A stretch of 41,308 bases of DNA from Zancudomyces culisetae (lineage: Eukaryota; Kickxellomycota; Harpellomycetes; Harpellales; Legeriomycetaceae): positions 1 to 41,308 of the forward strand of contig LSSK01001075.1 in NCBI GenBank assembly GCA_001969505.1, written 5' to 3'. Made by a program: the position numbers and the translations under genes. Positions 1-11,073 of the stretch are shown here, one piece after another (position 1 is the stretch's first letter; the number at the start of each line of letters is the position of its first letter). The notes beneath the pieces were generated by a model that was not told the DNA's origin, did no database searches, and worked only from the letters and a program-made list of their open reading frames with translations.

Positions 1-350
1 CAACCACAACCACAACCACAACCACAACCACAACCACAACCACAACCACAACCACAACCACAACCACAACCACAACCACAACCACAACCACAACCACAAC
101 CACAACCACAACCACAACCACAACCACAACCGCAACCACAACCGCAACCACAGCCAGTAATTATACAAACTCAACAAGCAGTGATAGTACAACAACCTCC
201 GCCACAAATAGTGCAACCGCAACCGCAACCACAACCGGTAATTGTACAAACTCAGCAAGCCGTAATAGTACAACAACAACCTCCGCCACAAGTAGTGCAA
301 CCGCAACCAGAACCAGAGCCAGAACCGGTAATTGTACAAACTCAGCAAGT
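1..350 (+). repeat. CAACCA hexamer microsatellite grading into Gln/Pro/Glu-coding repeats
   Basis: Perfect CAACCA units run from base 1 to about 130. They then degenerate through CGG/CAG variants and recur in shorter blocks near 215-240 and 295-325. The array is in frame and encodes Gln-Pro, later Glu-Pro. Its true length is unknown because the window starts inside it, and such arrays often end an assembly contig. Confidence 0.9.
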
Positions 351-1395
351 CGTAATAGTAGAACAGACTCCACCACCTTTCACAGTAGTTCAGCCTGTAA
401 TAGTTCAGCCTCAGCCTCAACCTCAACCGGAGACAATAGTAGTGCAGCAACCGGCACAACCCTCCACAATAATTCAAACTGTAGTAGCTCAACCTCAACC
501 TCAACCTCAACCTCAACCAGAGACGGTTTTTGTACAGACTGGACAGGCACCAGTGCTTATACCTCCAGCATCTACAGTAGTAACAGTACAAGCTCAAGAA
601 ACAAATCCACCTCCTCAAATTGTATTTACCACTCCCGCTCCCGCCCCTGTTGTTGTACAAACACCCTCTACTGTCTTTACAAATATACCTGAAACTCTTA
701 TAGAGTCAGAAGAGGAAAATATTGTTGGAAATGAAATTGAGGAGTCTGAGCTTGATGAATCAGAGGATGAAGTTTCTACGGTGGCTAATACGCCAATATT
801 AATAACCGTCATGCCATCAACATCACTATCTACATCTTGCACTACATTGCAAATAGTTGAACCTGGAAAAACAGTTGCGTTAGCCACTGCTAGCCAGATA
901 ACACTAGTTACCACCGTAAATGAGGTTACTACAGTATCCACATGCACAGATTCCCTAACTACCGACCTAGAGGCTGGGTCACTAGTAGGAAACGAGATAG
1001 AAGAGGAGGATACAAGCAGTATACCCAGCACAGCCACAAAAAGCCCTTCCGCTTACAACAATATGGGGTCCTCTTTAGGTGGATCTTATGCAAATAATTT
1101 TGGGGTTCCTGGAGATACAGACAATATTACACAAAAGTTAAGTGCCCTGAGCCAATTATCGGCGGATCTTACAATACCCGGGGACTCACGGAGCTCTGCT
1201 TGTATAGCAGGCCAATATTCATGTATAAACAACATAGGCAATGGGAATCTATTTGCCCTATGCGGAAACAATAACGGAAGACTGATCTATAAATGTCCAG
1301 GGTCCAGAAAATGTGTGCAAGGAAATAATTACATTTTATGTAGAGACAGAAATGATGTTTCGAAATCAATAATCTTTAACAACTTGGTGTTTTGA
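1..1395 (+). CDS. Secreted Gln/Pro-repeat protein with C-terminal CBM19-like chitin-binding module (5' truncated)
   Basis: The reading frame is open from base 1 to a TGA at 1393-1395 (464 visible codons), so the N-terminus, and any signal peptide, lies outside the window. The visible part begins with a Gln-Pro dipeptide run. It continues as three imperfect repeats of roughly 28-35 residues built on VIVQTQQ, PPPQ and QPQP blocks, then a Ser/Thr/Val-rich stretch with two acidic patches that share the string VGNEIEE. The last 64 residues hold six cysteines (1201-1341, visible residues 401-447) spaced C-x6-C-x12-C-x10-C-x5-C-x8-C. This is the pattern I know from family 19 carbohydrate-binding modules of fungal chitinases. 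I infer a cell-wall or extracellular protein in which a flexible stalk presents a chitin-binding head. No catalytic domain is visible. The module call is from cysteine spacing and has not been confirmed by alignment. Confidence 0.75.
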   Translation, partial: QPQPQPQPQPQPQPQPQPQPQPQPQPQPQPQPQPQPQPQPQPQPQPQPQPQPVIIQTQQAVIVQQPPPQIVQPQPQPQPVIVQTQQAVIVQQQPPPQVVQPQPEPEPEPVIVQTQQVVIVEQTPPPFTVVQPVIVQPQPQPQPETIVVQQPAQPSTIIQTVVAQPQPQPQPQPETVFVQTGQAPVLIPPASTVVTVQAQETNPPPQIVFTTPAPAPVVVQTPSTVFTNIPETLIESEEENIVGNEIEESELDESEDEVSTVANTPILITVMPSTSLSTSCTTLQIVEPGKTVALATASQITLVTTVNEVTTVSTCTDSLTTDLEAGSLVGNEIEEEDTSSIPSTATKSPSAYNNMGSSLGGSYANNFGVPGDTDNITQKLSALSQLSADLTIPGDSRSSACIAGQYSCINNIGNGNLFALCGNNNGRLIYKCPGSRKCVQGNNYILCRDRNDVSKSIIFNNLVF

Positions 1396-2035
1396 ACAAA
1401 GTTAAATGAAAAACATTAATTCCTTTATCTCACAAAGGGTATGTACAAACCTTTGTGTAATGCACATACGAAACTTGTTGCGTTCCTTGGAACTACAAAA
1501 ATAAGAGAAAACACTGGTCTTATTCTTTATGGATATAGCAGCGATCTTGATTATATCTTGATAGGTATCCCTCACTTCCACGGTTTCAAATTTTTAATAA
1601 ACAAGGAAAGAAAAAGGATATGTTCTGGATGATAGATGTAGCAAAGAAAAAAAATACTCAGACAAAAAAAGCAGAAATAGAAGATGACGTTAGTAAAATT
1701 TGTTGGTGGTCCAGAATAGATTGACAAATCTGATATAACTACTACTAACCGTGGACACCTTTTCATATTCTTGTTTACTTGAAAAATAGCCATCATGTTT
1801 TTTAAAGTTTAGTTTATTTGCACATACATACTTTTTTATTACCATTTATTTAATTTCAAGCATTATACCACTTGATAATTTCGTTTTAAGCTACACAAAA
1901 GCTCAGCTGTAAAATAAAGGCAATATCACCACCATGCAAGAAAACTATATAAAAAACAGAGATATAACTACTATTATGTTAATACAAGCTTTCCTTCAGA
2001 TTATATAATCTGGCATCAACGAGGTGGCGAAATCC
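1396..2035. other. Intergenic, convergent 3' ends
   Basis: This AT-rich stretch lies between two convergent genes. I see no open frame with protein-like composition and no RNA gene. It should hold both 3' UTRs. Confidence 0.6.
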
Positions 2036-3987
2036 TTACAAACCATAGTCAAAAGTCGATATAGTTCCATTTTTGCATAATTCTTGGATTCTTTCGTCGG
2101 GAAGACCAAGGATATCGTTAAGAACTTCATAGGTATGTTGGCCCAACATTGGAGGTGGTGAGTATACTGTTGCCTTTGTATCAGAGTACTGTACAGGGGG
2201 ACCAACCACTTTTATTTTCCCGAGGCCTGGGTGCTCAATTTCCCTGACAAGACCCATGTGTGTCACTTGTGGGTGTTCGAATGTTTGCTGTATGTTGTTT
2301 ACGGGTGTTATTGGAAATCCTTTATTGCTCATTTTTTCTAGTATTTCATCCCGAGTCATTTCTAAGAGCTTATCCTGAATTATCTTGTCTAGTTCATCAC
2401 GGTTTTTTACACGATCGGCATTGGTCTTGTATTTTGGGTCCTCTATGAGTTTGGCAAGTCCTAAAGATTTCGCAATGCTCTTGAACTGGTTATCATTACC
2501 TCCTCCAATACAGATAGGAAGGGTTTTCGTTTCATATGTGCGATATGGAACAATAGAAGCATGCTCAGCACCCCATCTACTCGCTTCTTTTCCTCCTATT
2601 AAGTAGTTTGATGCGATGTTTGCAAGGGCTGATACCTGTGCTCCAAGCAAAGAAATATCTAAGTGCTGGCCCTTGTTTGTTTTGTGCCTAGACAATAAGG
2701 CTGCCATAATAGCTCCGTGTGAGTATAATCCCGTTGAAATATCTATTTATATAAATTCCATATATACAGATATGCAATGATATACTTATTTATACATAAA
2801 GATTTTTTCTTTCCAATGCCTTAACCAGACCAAAAACGAAGAATGGTTACAAAAATTATACATGCTAACTTTGGATAACACGCAAAACATGGGTATATAT
2901 AAAAAAGTATAAAACTTACCTGTAATAGCGACACCCACTTTTACTGGTGGGCCATGCTTTTCTCCCGTTATATACATGAGACCAGCTTCTGCCTCAATCA
3001 TAACGTCATAGCCCGGATGTTTGGCATATGGGCCTGTTTGTCCATACCCTATATATAGCCAGGTAAATATTTTTACAATATTTATATGTTTTATTTTAAT
3101 TGGGCATACGGTCTTTTCAGCAGCAAAATAAATTGTATTCGCAAAAGCAACACCTTTGGTATTGTTAATAAACCCTTACCTGTGATTGATGTATAAATAA
3201 TCCTATCATTCACTTTTCTGATATCTTCATACCCGAGTCCCATTTCACTCAACTTTCCTGGAATGTAATTCTCAATAAAAACATCACAAGACTTTGCAAG
3301 CTCTTTTATAAGCTCCTGGCCTTGCTTTTCCTTGATGTTTATTGTTACTGATTTTTTGTTTCTGTTAACACATAGAAAGTAGGCACTTTCCCCTTTTTGA
3401 CTGTGTGCCTTCAATTTATTGTTGGGGTTGGCTGCACAGCTGATGTCTTTTGTGTACTCTGAAAAAGGCGGGCCCCAGCTCCTAGTATCATCGCCTTGGG
3501 TTGGATGCTCTATCTTTATTACCTCAGCACTAGACATTTCATATAATCCAGTTGTTAAAGTGATTATATATTACACGTACGTGTGTATACTCTCGACTAG
3601 CGTTATTTGAATATATGTATGTCTAAGCTAGCAGTATTGTGTGGGAATAGATAATATTTTTTTAAGAGTTTACCCTAAATCCCCCAGAGCCATTGTACAA
3701 TAAGGCCCAGCTATTTTTAGACAATATATGAAGTATGCTTGTTAGAATTTGTTTGCCAATAAAGTCAAGGAAAACGAAAATTTCAAATGAGGTTATATAC
3801 CTAACACCCTTGTAAGATCTAGCACCCGAATACCGGAAAGTGGGCCATTGTTGACAGTTGACTGGCTAGATGTATCAGCTGAAGTTGGCTTTTGTCTCTG
3901 AAAAAAGATGTTGTAATTGGCTAAACGTCTGCGGCTTAGTAGTCTGCCGCTGGTCTGTGCGGATAATTTGAGAATTCTAAAACTCAT
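2036..3987 (-). CDS. Class III CoA-transferase (CaiB/BaiF family), SUGCT-like, mitochondrial
   Basis: Five exons join into 469 codons: 3801-3987, 3674-3710, 3180-3529, 2920-3048 and 2036-2742. All junctions are GT-AG and phase-consistent. The N-terminus is rich in Arg, Ser and Thr with no acidic residues for about 30 residues, which suggests a mitochondrial presequence. The family core [35 protein letters not shown] follows, then [11 protein letters not shown]. The aspartate in [14 protein letters not shown] (about residue 235) aligns with the covalent-intermediate Asp of formyl-CoA transferase, and its codon is split by intron 4 (G|AT). The enzyme should move CoA between carboxylic acids. 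By similarity to mammalian SUGCT I suggest succinyl-CoA:glutarate CoA-transfer in lysine/glutarate catabolism, but the substrate is inferred. An in-frame ATG 17 codons upstream (4036-4038) is an alternative start; the start at 3987 is preferred because translation from it begins directly with the presequence-like region. Confidence 0.88.
3674..3710 (-). other. 37-nt micro-exon of the CoA-transferase gene
   Basis: Exon 2 encodes the conserved [12 protein letters not shown] block. It is bounded by an AAAATAG acceptor and a GTAAAC donor. Omitting it shifts the frame (37 nt is not a multiple of 3) and removes the family's best-conserved N-terminal motif, so it must be constitutive for active enzyme. 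Confidence 0.85.
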
Positions 3988-5188
3988 TTTCGAAAATATT
4001 GTCCTTTTGATGGTCCAAAATGGAATATATGTCAGCACGTTAGAATTATATGATTATATTTGCGCTTATATAGATGTGTTTGTTAATAAAGAAGTTGAAA
4101 AAAAAACAAAAGATTCAAGTGCCGCTGGGTAAACTAGCCATTCGGGATAAAATAATTATCGGTTTTACCCCTGGTATCAATAATTGAGAACACAATATTA
4201 CAAATAGTAAAGATGAACTAGCAAAAATCAGCTCTTCCTAATATAGATAAGAAACAAAATATCGGATTACATATTCACCATTCTTCTGGTTTCAAAATAA
4301 ATGATGTAGCAGACTCATTTTTATCTTCCCCAAAAAAAGAAATGACCAACTTATCCATATGCAAACATAGAAAAATATTTACACCAATGTTACACTGTTA
4401 GTACACAAATTCATGATGTTAAACATAAAAGTAAATCCTATAGTTGCATATACCGGCTATTTAATAGCCATAAACAACAACCAGGCCGATATGCCGATAG
4501 GTGGCTGAAATTGCATGTTTTAGCCTTGATCAAGATGGAACAAGTGTGAAAAAGCGTGTTTTGGCGCCAGGGTGTAAAATTTGTGTACGTTAAACAGTTA
4601 CCATATAAAGATGGCCCAGCAAAAGCCATTAAAAGCACGGACCTGCGTAGGTATTTTTGGAGTATTGATGTTTGATAAAACCCACCTCAAAATTTGATAT
4701 ATATATCTTTACCTTTGTGTCCAGTTGGATATCATTTTTCCTTTTTTGTAGGATTTGAATATAGCGTATTTGCACACACACACATTTTTTCGGAAAATTC
4801 CAGATAACATATCAATTTAAAATAAACATAAAAATAATATAGCCATTGGCTGTGTTTGTTTTCGATATTGAATTGAACCTATCAAGCGCAAATACTTTCC
4901 TTCAAACAATCTAAAAAAGTTCTGGAACAGCATTTGGGTTAAATAACTGTGGCTAATAGGCAAATCGTTAGAATAGAACATAATGAAAATCAGCACAGTG
5001 ACGACAAGAATATAGTAATAAAGCATAGTAGAAATATATCAGCGACATCTACAACCTCAATTCTCACAAAAGGCGTGATCCTCACAATAATTTAAATTGA
5101 CACTTTCTCAATTCCCGATTTATTATTTATTATCAAGATAAACCAAAATTCCAAGCTACTTCAGGGTTATAAAAGTCTAGTTAAAAAC
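3988..5188. other. Divergent promoter region between the CoA-transferase and APC7
   Basis: This is 1.2 kb of AT-rich DNA between two divergently transcribed genes. No supported coding sequence or RNA gene was seen. Both promoters must lie here. Confidence 0.6.
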
Positions 5189-7932
5189 ATGATGCCATTA
5201 GCAGAGATGGATGTCGACGAAACTCTAAAATATAGCGCTGTCAGTAGTCAGTCACAGCTAGAAGTTATTAACAGTTTGATCGATGGAAAATGTACAAAGA
5301 CAGCGCTTTTGATGGTAAGAGCATAGCATAATGCTAGAGTCTTATAACAAGAAAATGAGTTAAATTCAAATTTCATGATATTTATAGCTAGAATTTGCTT
5401 TAAATTCAAAACTTAAGGATGATGAGGAAAAGGACAACTTTAGATATACATATGCGAAATGTTTATATAAGAACAAGCAGTATGTGAAGTCACAGGTATA
5501 GTAATATTGAGAATGAAATTTTAAAATATATCCATTTCCATAAAGGAATTTATTATAGATTTTTAAACACATTGGTTGCTAGCTCTAGTTAATAATGTAC
5601 ACTTTTTCATACTATAGAAAATCATCGAGAGTCTAATCGACAGCATTGGATCTTTGAAATATCCAGAACATAGAAGGACTATCTTATTCGAAAAAACTAT
5701 AAAATTGGGTATAAAAGCATCTGTGAAAGTTGGTGACTACAAAAAGGCTTTGCGAATGGTAAGCACATGAGAGTTGTAGTTTGTTTTGGGCGAGCTGAAA
5801 ATGCTGGAGTAGATATAATTAAATGTGAATGCCATGTTATTTATATTTTAATAGTTAAATGGTGTATGTGTATTATCATTTAGATCCACAAGAGTATATG
5901 TTATGCTAGAGGTTGCTCAGATGTTAAAAGTGTCGCAAGATCTATTGGCTTGAAGGATTTAATGCAGCTAAGCCTTTTTTATAGGAAAATTGAATACCTG
6001 GACGAAGAAAAATACTGGAATTTGGAAATACTCAGCCGATATCCATACGTAATGGAAATAGCAGAAAGGATGGAAGAAATAAAGGTACTGGGGTACTTAG
6101 AGAACAAGCCTGCAAAAGAACTTTATAATAGAGAACCAACCAGGGTGTCCTTATGCGCGCTTGATGAAAATCTAAGCACATACTTTGAAGCACTGGTAGA
6201 GTACAAGAATATGAATTATACCGGAACCATAGAAAAGCTAGCATGTAGTTTGGGCGTTGATGTATGCCATATAATGGAGCTACTAGGAAATAGTATGTTT
6301 ATGCTGGGAAAACTAAACGACTCGTTGAGTTATTATTCCAGGATCCTCGTTGAAAATGAGTATGGTAACAGCTGTCTAGACAAATACGTACATGCCCTAC
6401 AGCTTCTCGGAAAAGTTGGAGAACTTGAAGAAGTTAACAGCAAGTTGGCGCTTAATGGGAATAATACCTACGAGCACCATGTTGCGAGGGCGCGTATGTA
6501 TTTGTTAAAGAATGATTGGGACAACGTCGTCGGGTATGCCCAAAAAGCACATGCGTTAGATTCTGACAGGAGCGAACCGTACTTACTTCTTAGTAAGGTT
6601 GAGATCGAAAATGGCAACTACTTAAAGGCCAAGGAATATGCACTACTTGCGCACAGAAAGGATGCAAGCTCACGAACATTCTTGGTACTAATAGAAACAC
6701 TCATCTTAAATTCTGAATTTCAGTATGCCCTACTCTTGGCAAAACAGCTGGCGTTTAAAACAAAAAACTCAGGAATTGCGTTGACGGCGATGGCAATAGT
6801 ACTTTCACATAGTTCAGAGTGTTTTGAGAGTAGCGTAGCGCTATTAAAAAGAGTGATGGATATGGAGCCCGGTGGAAATATCGAAGCGGAGTTTGCGTTG
6901 TTTTCTATATACGTTAGCCGTGAAATGTACACCGAGGCGATAGATCTAATGAAGGGAAGTGTAGGATATAATTCCTGTGACGCTGTACACTCAAAGCTTG
7001 GTGATGTTTACACTTTATGCGACGATTTTGAGTGTGCGATTGAAGAGTACAATAAGTCTCTAGCGCTTAATCCATATTACAAGAGATCTCAGGATGGACT
7101 AGAAAGAATAAAAAAATTCTCAGAAGATACAAGTACTGTACTGTCCCAAAATACCAGCTCACTTAATGCTACTGTCGCACTGGATGGTGTGCAAACGTCA
7201 GATGATCAGATGGTTCATATGGAAACACCACATCATGTCAGCCAACGAGCTGAAGAGCCTGATGATGAGCTGATGAAGTCACACTCCAAAACGCCTGTTG
7301 CTAAAAACTACAACTCGGCCATGAGTTCGGTTCGACGGGATGCCTCTAGAAACTCTGAGGCAAACACTGTATCGAAAATGGCACACTATTCTAGGAGTGC
7401 TGGAAGAAGCACTGACAGAATGCGCACAAGAAATAAAACTAATTCTCGTAGATATAGTTCGAATCCGCCTTCCTCTAGAGGAAGTGGCACACAGGATTTT
7501 TTTAATGTCACCTCCGCTCTGCAGCTTCGCCAACTAATCAATACAAATGGTGTTTTCTCAAATGACACGCCAGGTGCTGGTGTATCACCATCTACTAATA
7601 TTGGTTATTCAAATACACCTTTTATTACAAGGTTGCAACGACTTGCCAATAGTTCGCAAAATAGCCGACCATCTATGCCTTTTGTAACACCAAATGCTGG
7701 TGGTGGTAGTAACCGAGATGGGCGTGGCAGCTCACTCGAAGCCACAACTATTGATAACACTCATAAAACACGCACCTCCTCGTTTGTTGCTGGTACAAAT
7801 GCTCATAATGACTTTTCTGTTCTAACCTCGCCAATACAACAACAAGTAAAACAGCAAGTCCAGTGTACACCCATAAACAACACCGTCGATATGCATGAGA
7901 TGTATTTTAATGATCACATGCACCCCAGATAG
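5189..7932 (+). CDS. Anaphase-promoting complex TPR subunit, APC7-like
   Basis: Four exons (5189-5314, 5388-5495, 5618-5758, 5884-7932) give 807 codons. All three introns are phase 0 with GTAAG/GTATA donors and TAG acceptors. The first 560 or so residues are helical TPR-type repeats. The last repeat (LGDVYTLCDDFECAIEEY, then SLALNP) and the preceding segment resemble the C-terminal TPRs of human APC7. In the APC/C, APC7 sits on the TPR arm that supports CDC27 and coactivator binding. Budding and fission yeast lack a recognised APC7, so a fungal copy is informative. Residues from about 575 to the end form an Asn/Ser/Thr-rich tail, making the protein some 200 residues longer than the animal subunit. 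It could be another APC TPR subunit (CDC16 or CDC23), but the CDC27 gene lies separately in this window and the C-terminal repeat favours APC7. Confidence 0.7.
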
Positions 7933-9442
7933 TCATATACACTCGCTTTTAAGTGCTACTCTTTTCCCTTTCCTTTCTCTTATATCTTTAAGACCAAAAG
8001 TAATGCATGTGATGTAATACCCACGCCAATCATCTGTAAAGTAAATTTATGTCTTTATCCAAAACAACATTTTTATCTATCTTTGAATTTAAGACTAGCT
8101 ATATATTAAACTTATTGGATTGCTACGGATATTCTACATCAGACCTTACCAGAAGTTGTGGGAGTCAAAAATGTATGTGGAGTGGAAGTGTCTGATTATA
8201 TTTGATCCCTAATAAACGAGCAAGCATGTAGTACAGGACCTTAGCTAGTTTTGTTATTTGTGTTCCTCCCTCATAATCTTATTTCTTTTGTGGTTTGAAG
8301 AGCTTTAAGGTATGATTTATACTTAAATAAAGTGACTAGACATTAAACCTTTATGAAAATTAACATTGATAGTCGTTGAACACACAAGACAAATTATAAC
8401 AAAAAAAGATCGAATCCAAAAGGCTGCATTGGGGCTATAGCCAAAGTTGGGACTTATTATTTTTTTTTGTCTTTTTGTTTCTGCTTTTGTTTTTTTGTGT
8501 TTTGAATAAACGACTTGGTTTGCCATCAATTGTACCTATTAACAGTTAGCTGTTTGACCATAGAAGCATATTTCGCGTGGATAACACCCTTAATAACGTA
8601 CCCTTTACCATTTTCAGCTATTTTATGTTTAACTTTGTTGAAAGAGGGGACTCTCCTAGCATTTTGAGATCCATGGTTATGCTCTGTTTTTTTAATCGCA
8701 CGTGATGCCCCTAGAACACAAGTATACAAGTATACATTTAAGATTGATAGTTTAAATGACTGCTTTTATAGTAGAGTTGGGCTAATTTTTACCACTACTT
8801 TTAGATTCACGTAAATGACTAATGATGAGAACATATTTCGACATTAAAAAACCTCACAATCAGCAGAAGGTCGCAAAATTGCTATTTTATTTATTCTAAG
8901 TATTATACACAATTGTGAATTTTAATAAAAACCAACATTTAATTGCTAGCGCACATAGCCCACAAGAACGAAAAGTAAACTGAGTGCGGTTTTAAATGTA
9001 GGACAATACATAAAAAGTCAAAACCACACAAAGTAGCGTTTGAACTGCTGTTGTATTCCATATAACAATAAAGAAGCTAAGACCAAGCGTTTACACATAC
9101 ACAGACACATATACAACTATTCGTAGTCATACCCTACACATGACCTATTCCAAGTTTGAATCGATATTTGATTTGGAGCACCTCCTGCCGTCTTTCTTGT
9201 TATTGGTGTACTTTTCCATTATTTTCTTCATTTCGACGATAATACAAATGCAGTGACAATGATAATAATGTAATTGATGATATTAGCGAGTAAAATAGAT
9301 GCATTAAAAATACGGTAGGTCATTAAAAATAACATACACCCATCTGTGCTTATAGCACAGCAATATAATTATACATTTAAGAATGATTCTTATAGGATAC
9401 AGGTAGCGGCTATACAGCATGAATGGCCAAGTCTCTATGATC
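7933..9442. other. Intergenic, low complexity
   Basis: AT-rich DNA with long T and A tracts (for example around 8450-8500). Only short frames without recognisable composition are present. I see no RNA gene. Confidence 0.55.
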
Positions 9443-9649
9443 TTAAAGATATCCATGGTGATCAAGTAACACATGCTGGGCCATTTGAGTGGCCGTCGGA
9501 AAGTCCTGCTGACATCTTCTGTATGGGCATGTTTTCATATTGGGATGACGGCTAACTACATGATCCATAAAGGTGAATGGTCTTCTTTCAAACTCAACTT
9601 CGCATATCGAACATCCATAAGCGTCTAGATCTTCTACTCTTAAAGACAT
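9443..9649 (-). CDS. Small double C2H2 zinc-finger protein, copy A
   Basis: Single-exon frame of 68 residues from an ATG preceded by A-rich sequence (AAAA at -4 to -1). Two zinc-ligand sets are visible: C-x2-C-x13-H-x4-H (from about residue 13), then C-x4-C-x12-H-x4-H ending near the C-terminus. It is about half identical over 62 residues to the product at 12768-13013. All eight Cys/His ligands are shared, as are the blocks RPFT-MDHV and AQHVLL-H-GY, and both proteins end just after GY. This conservation between diverged copies argues for real coding genes. I do not recognise the family. DNA or RNA binding, or a protein-protein finger, are all possible. It might be the last exon of a longer gene, but an in-frame TAA lies just upstream of the ATG with no good acceptor between them. 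Confidence 0.55.
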   Translation of the reverse strand: MSLRVEDLDAYGCSICEVEFERRPFTFMDHVVSRHPNMKTCPYRRCQQDFPTATQMAQHVLLDHHGYL

Positions 9650-9728
9650 TTTTTTTTATTCTTTGCAGGTTAATATCGTACCTGAAGATCTATAGAATGA
9701 TTAAAAGTATTACAGAGTATATGTCAAG

Positions 9729-9908
9729 CTACAGTATCTGGCTCCTAACTACGTTTAATGATAAAAGACTCTTTCTACTCATTAAACTACGTGCTTCCCG
9801 CAAAAGTGTTCCTGCCTTTTCTCTTTTTCTTTTTTTACCTGCTATTGGTTTAGGTGTAGAATTTTTGGAATCCAATTTAATTTTTTTTAAAGGGCACGGT
9901 GATTCTGG
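9729..9908 (-). other. Possible terminal exon or remnant, basic peptide
   Basis: A frame of about 59 codons without a good ATG. It follows a possible 3' splice site (CCAG at about 9905) and ends in TAG. The translation is rich in Lys, Arg and Ser and includes GKKRKREKAGTLLREARSLM, which resembles a nuclear localisation signal followed by a helix. No upstream exon could be found. The codon composition looks more protein-like than its surroundings, but this is weak evidence. Confidence 0.2.
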
Positions 9909-10463
9909 TCATAGTACCAGGGTTTTATATTTGTTTGAATATATCCCTGTTTTTACTTTCTTGATTCCAAGCAAAATGCAAATAAGCAGCAGTAAAAAAT
10001 AAAATAGCATTTTTTTGAGATTTTGATTGACAAAATTTGCAACATTTAGCATTATTTTTAACGCTTATACAATGGTTACTAAAGCACAAATTTCCATTTT
10101 TTATTTGGTTTTTTCCTTTTAGTTTTATTTTTCATGTTATCCCAGGCGCTGAAAAGAGCCCACATCAAAACAAATAATTATTAATGATATTTTCAAAATA
10201 TGTGCTCCCAACTAGCCGAAAGGGTTCCAGTGCTGAAATAAAAATAATTTCAAAAATTGTAATTAAATATCGCATTTTAGTAAGAATCAACGAGTATACT
10301 TGCACTTTACAGCATAAAATAATTGCTGAATGGGTCAATAGATTGGCAAAAAATGCGCCAAAATAACCTGAATAGGGTTTAAGGGGTAGAAAAGACATTG
10401 GTTGTTTGCTATGTGTGGGTTAGTTAGTCTAAATACTAGCACAGGAATCCACTCCATATGCAT

Positions 10464-10527
10464 ATCAAACTCATACTTGTACTCATACTCGTACTCATAC
10501 TCATACTCAAACTCAAACTCAAACTCA
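10464..10527 (+). repeat. ACTCAT/ACTCAA hexamer-like microsatellite
   Basis: About ten tandem six-base units of the type ACTCAT, ACTCGT and ACTCAA. The array lies in non-coding sequence; the Ser-Tyr and Ser-Asn peptides read through it are artefacts of the repeat. Confidence 0.85.
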
Positions 10528-10890
10528 GTATCTCCACCCCATACCCATATACAACCCACCATGCTAGAAAGGGGGGTTTTTTGTTTAATAGGAATTGATT
10601 AAAAAACACCAAGATTAAAGAAATTTGGACTACATGGATTATGTCACTAGTAGTTTTTTGATTTTTTAGTGACACGTTTTTTTATCACCAAGCTCTGTGT
10701 TTCTGGAGAAAAATAAATATGACACTTTAATTGGGTTTTAAATGAAAACAGAGCATACAATGAGCTTAAAAGTCGGCTTTTAGTGACCTTGTTGTATAAA
10801 CGAATTTTTTTTTCAAAGCTGATTAATTTTTTTTTTGATTTTCCCTTTTGCCTATAAAAAAAAAACACGAAATAAACCGATTTGCCTAGT

Positions 10891-11073
10891 ATGAATGAAT
10901 CACATACTTGCAATATGCTAAATCACACTGTTCCTTCAAAAAAAAGAAGAATTAGTCTTTTAAATGAAAAAGACTGTTCTAGCCCTGGAGCGTTACATAA
11001 TATTTATCACAACAGTATATCCAAAGGTCATCGGATGATTAATCTATCTTTTGGCCCGAAGATAATGATTTAG
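10891..11073 (+). CDS. Hypothetical small ORF
   Basis: Sixty codons from ATG to TAG. The translation has balanced composition, including SKKRRISLLNEKD, and is less repetitive than the shadows around it. There is no recognisable domain and no paralogue in the window. It could be random, or part of an unrecognised multi-exon gene. Confidence 0.2.
   Translation: MNESHTCNMLNHTVPSKKRRISLLNEKDCSSPGALHNIYHNSISKGHRMINLSFGPKIMI

Noticed and set aside
1-350. CRISPR-like or satellite array at the left edge
   Set aside because: Units are contiguous six-base repeats in frame with a protein, with no spacers.
7440-7475. GTTCGAATCC, resembling a tRNA T-loop
   Set aside because: It lies inside the APC7 coding sequence, and no A-box, acceptor stem or anticodon arm could be paired with it.
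9577-10002. 141-codon plus-strand frame
   Set aside because: It begins at a non-ATG codon and is partly antisense to the zinc-finger gene, which has better evidence.
10402-10675. Overlapping Ser-Tyr/Ser-Asn and Glu-Tyr repeat peptides
   Set aside because: They appear in several frames on both strands of one microsatellite, so they are repeat artefacts.
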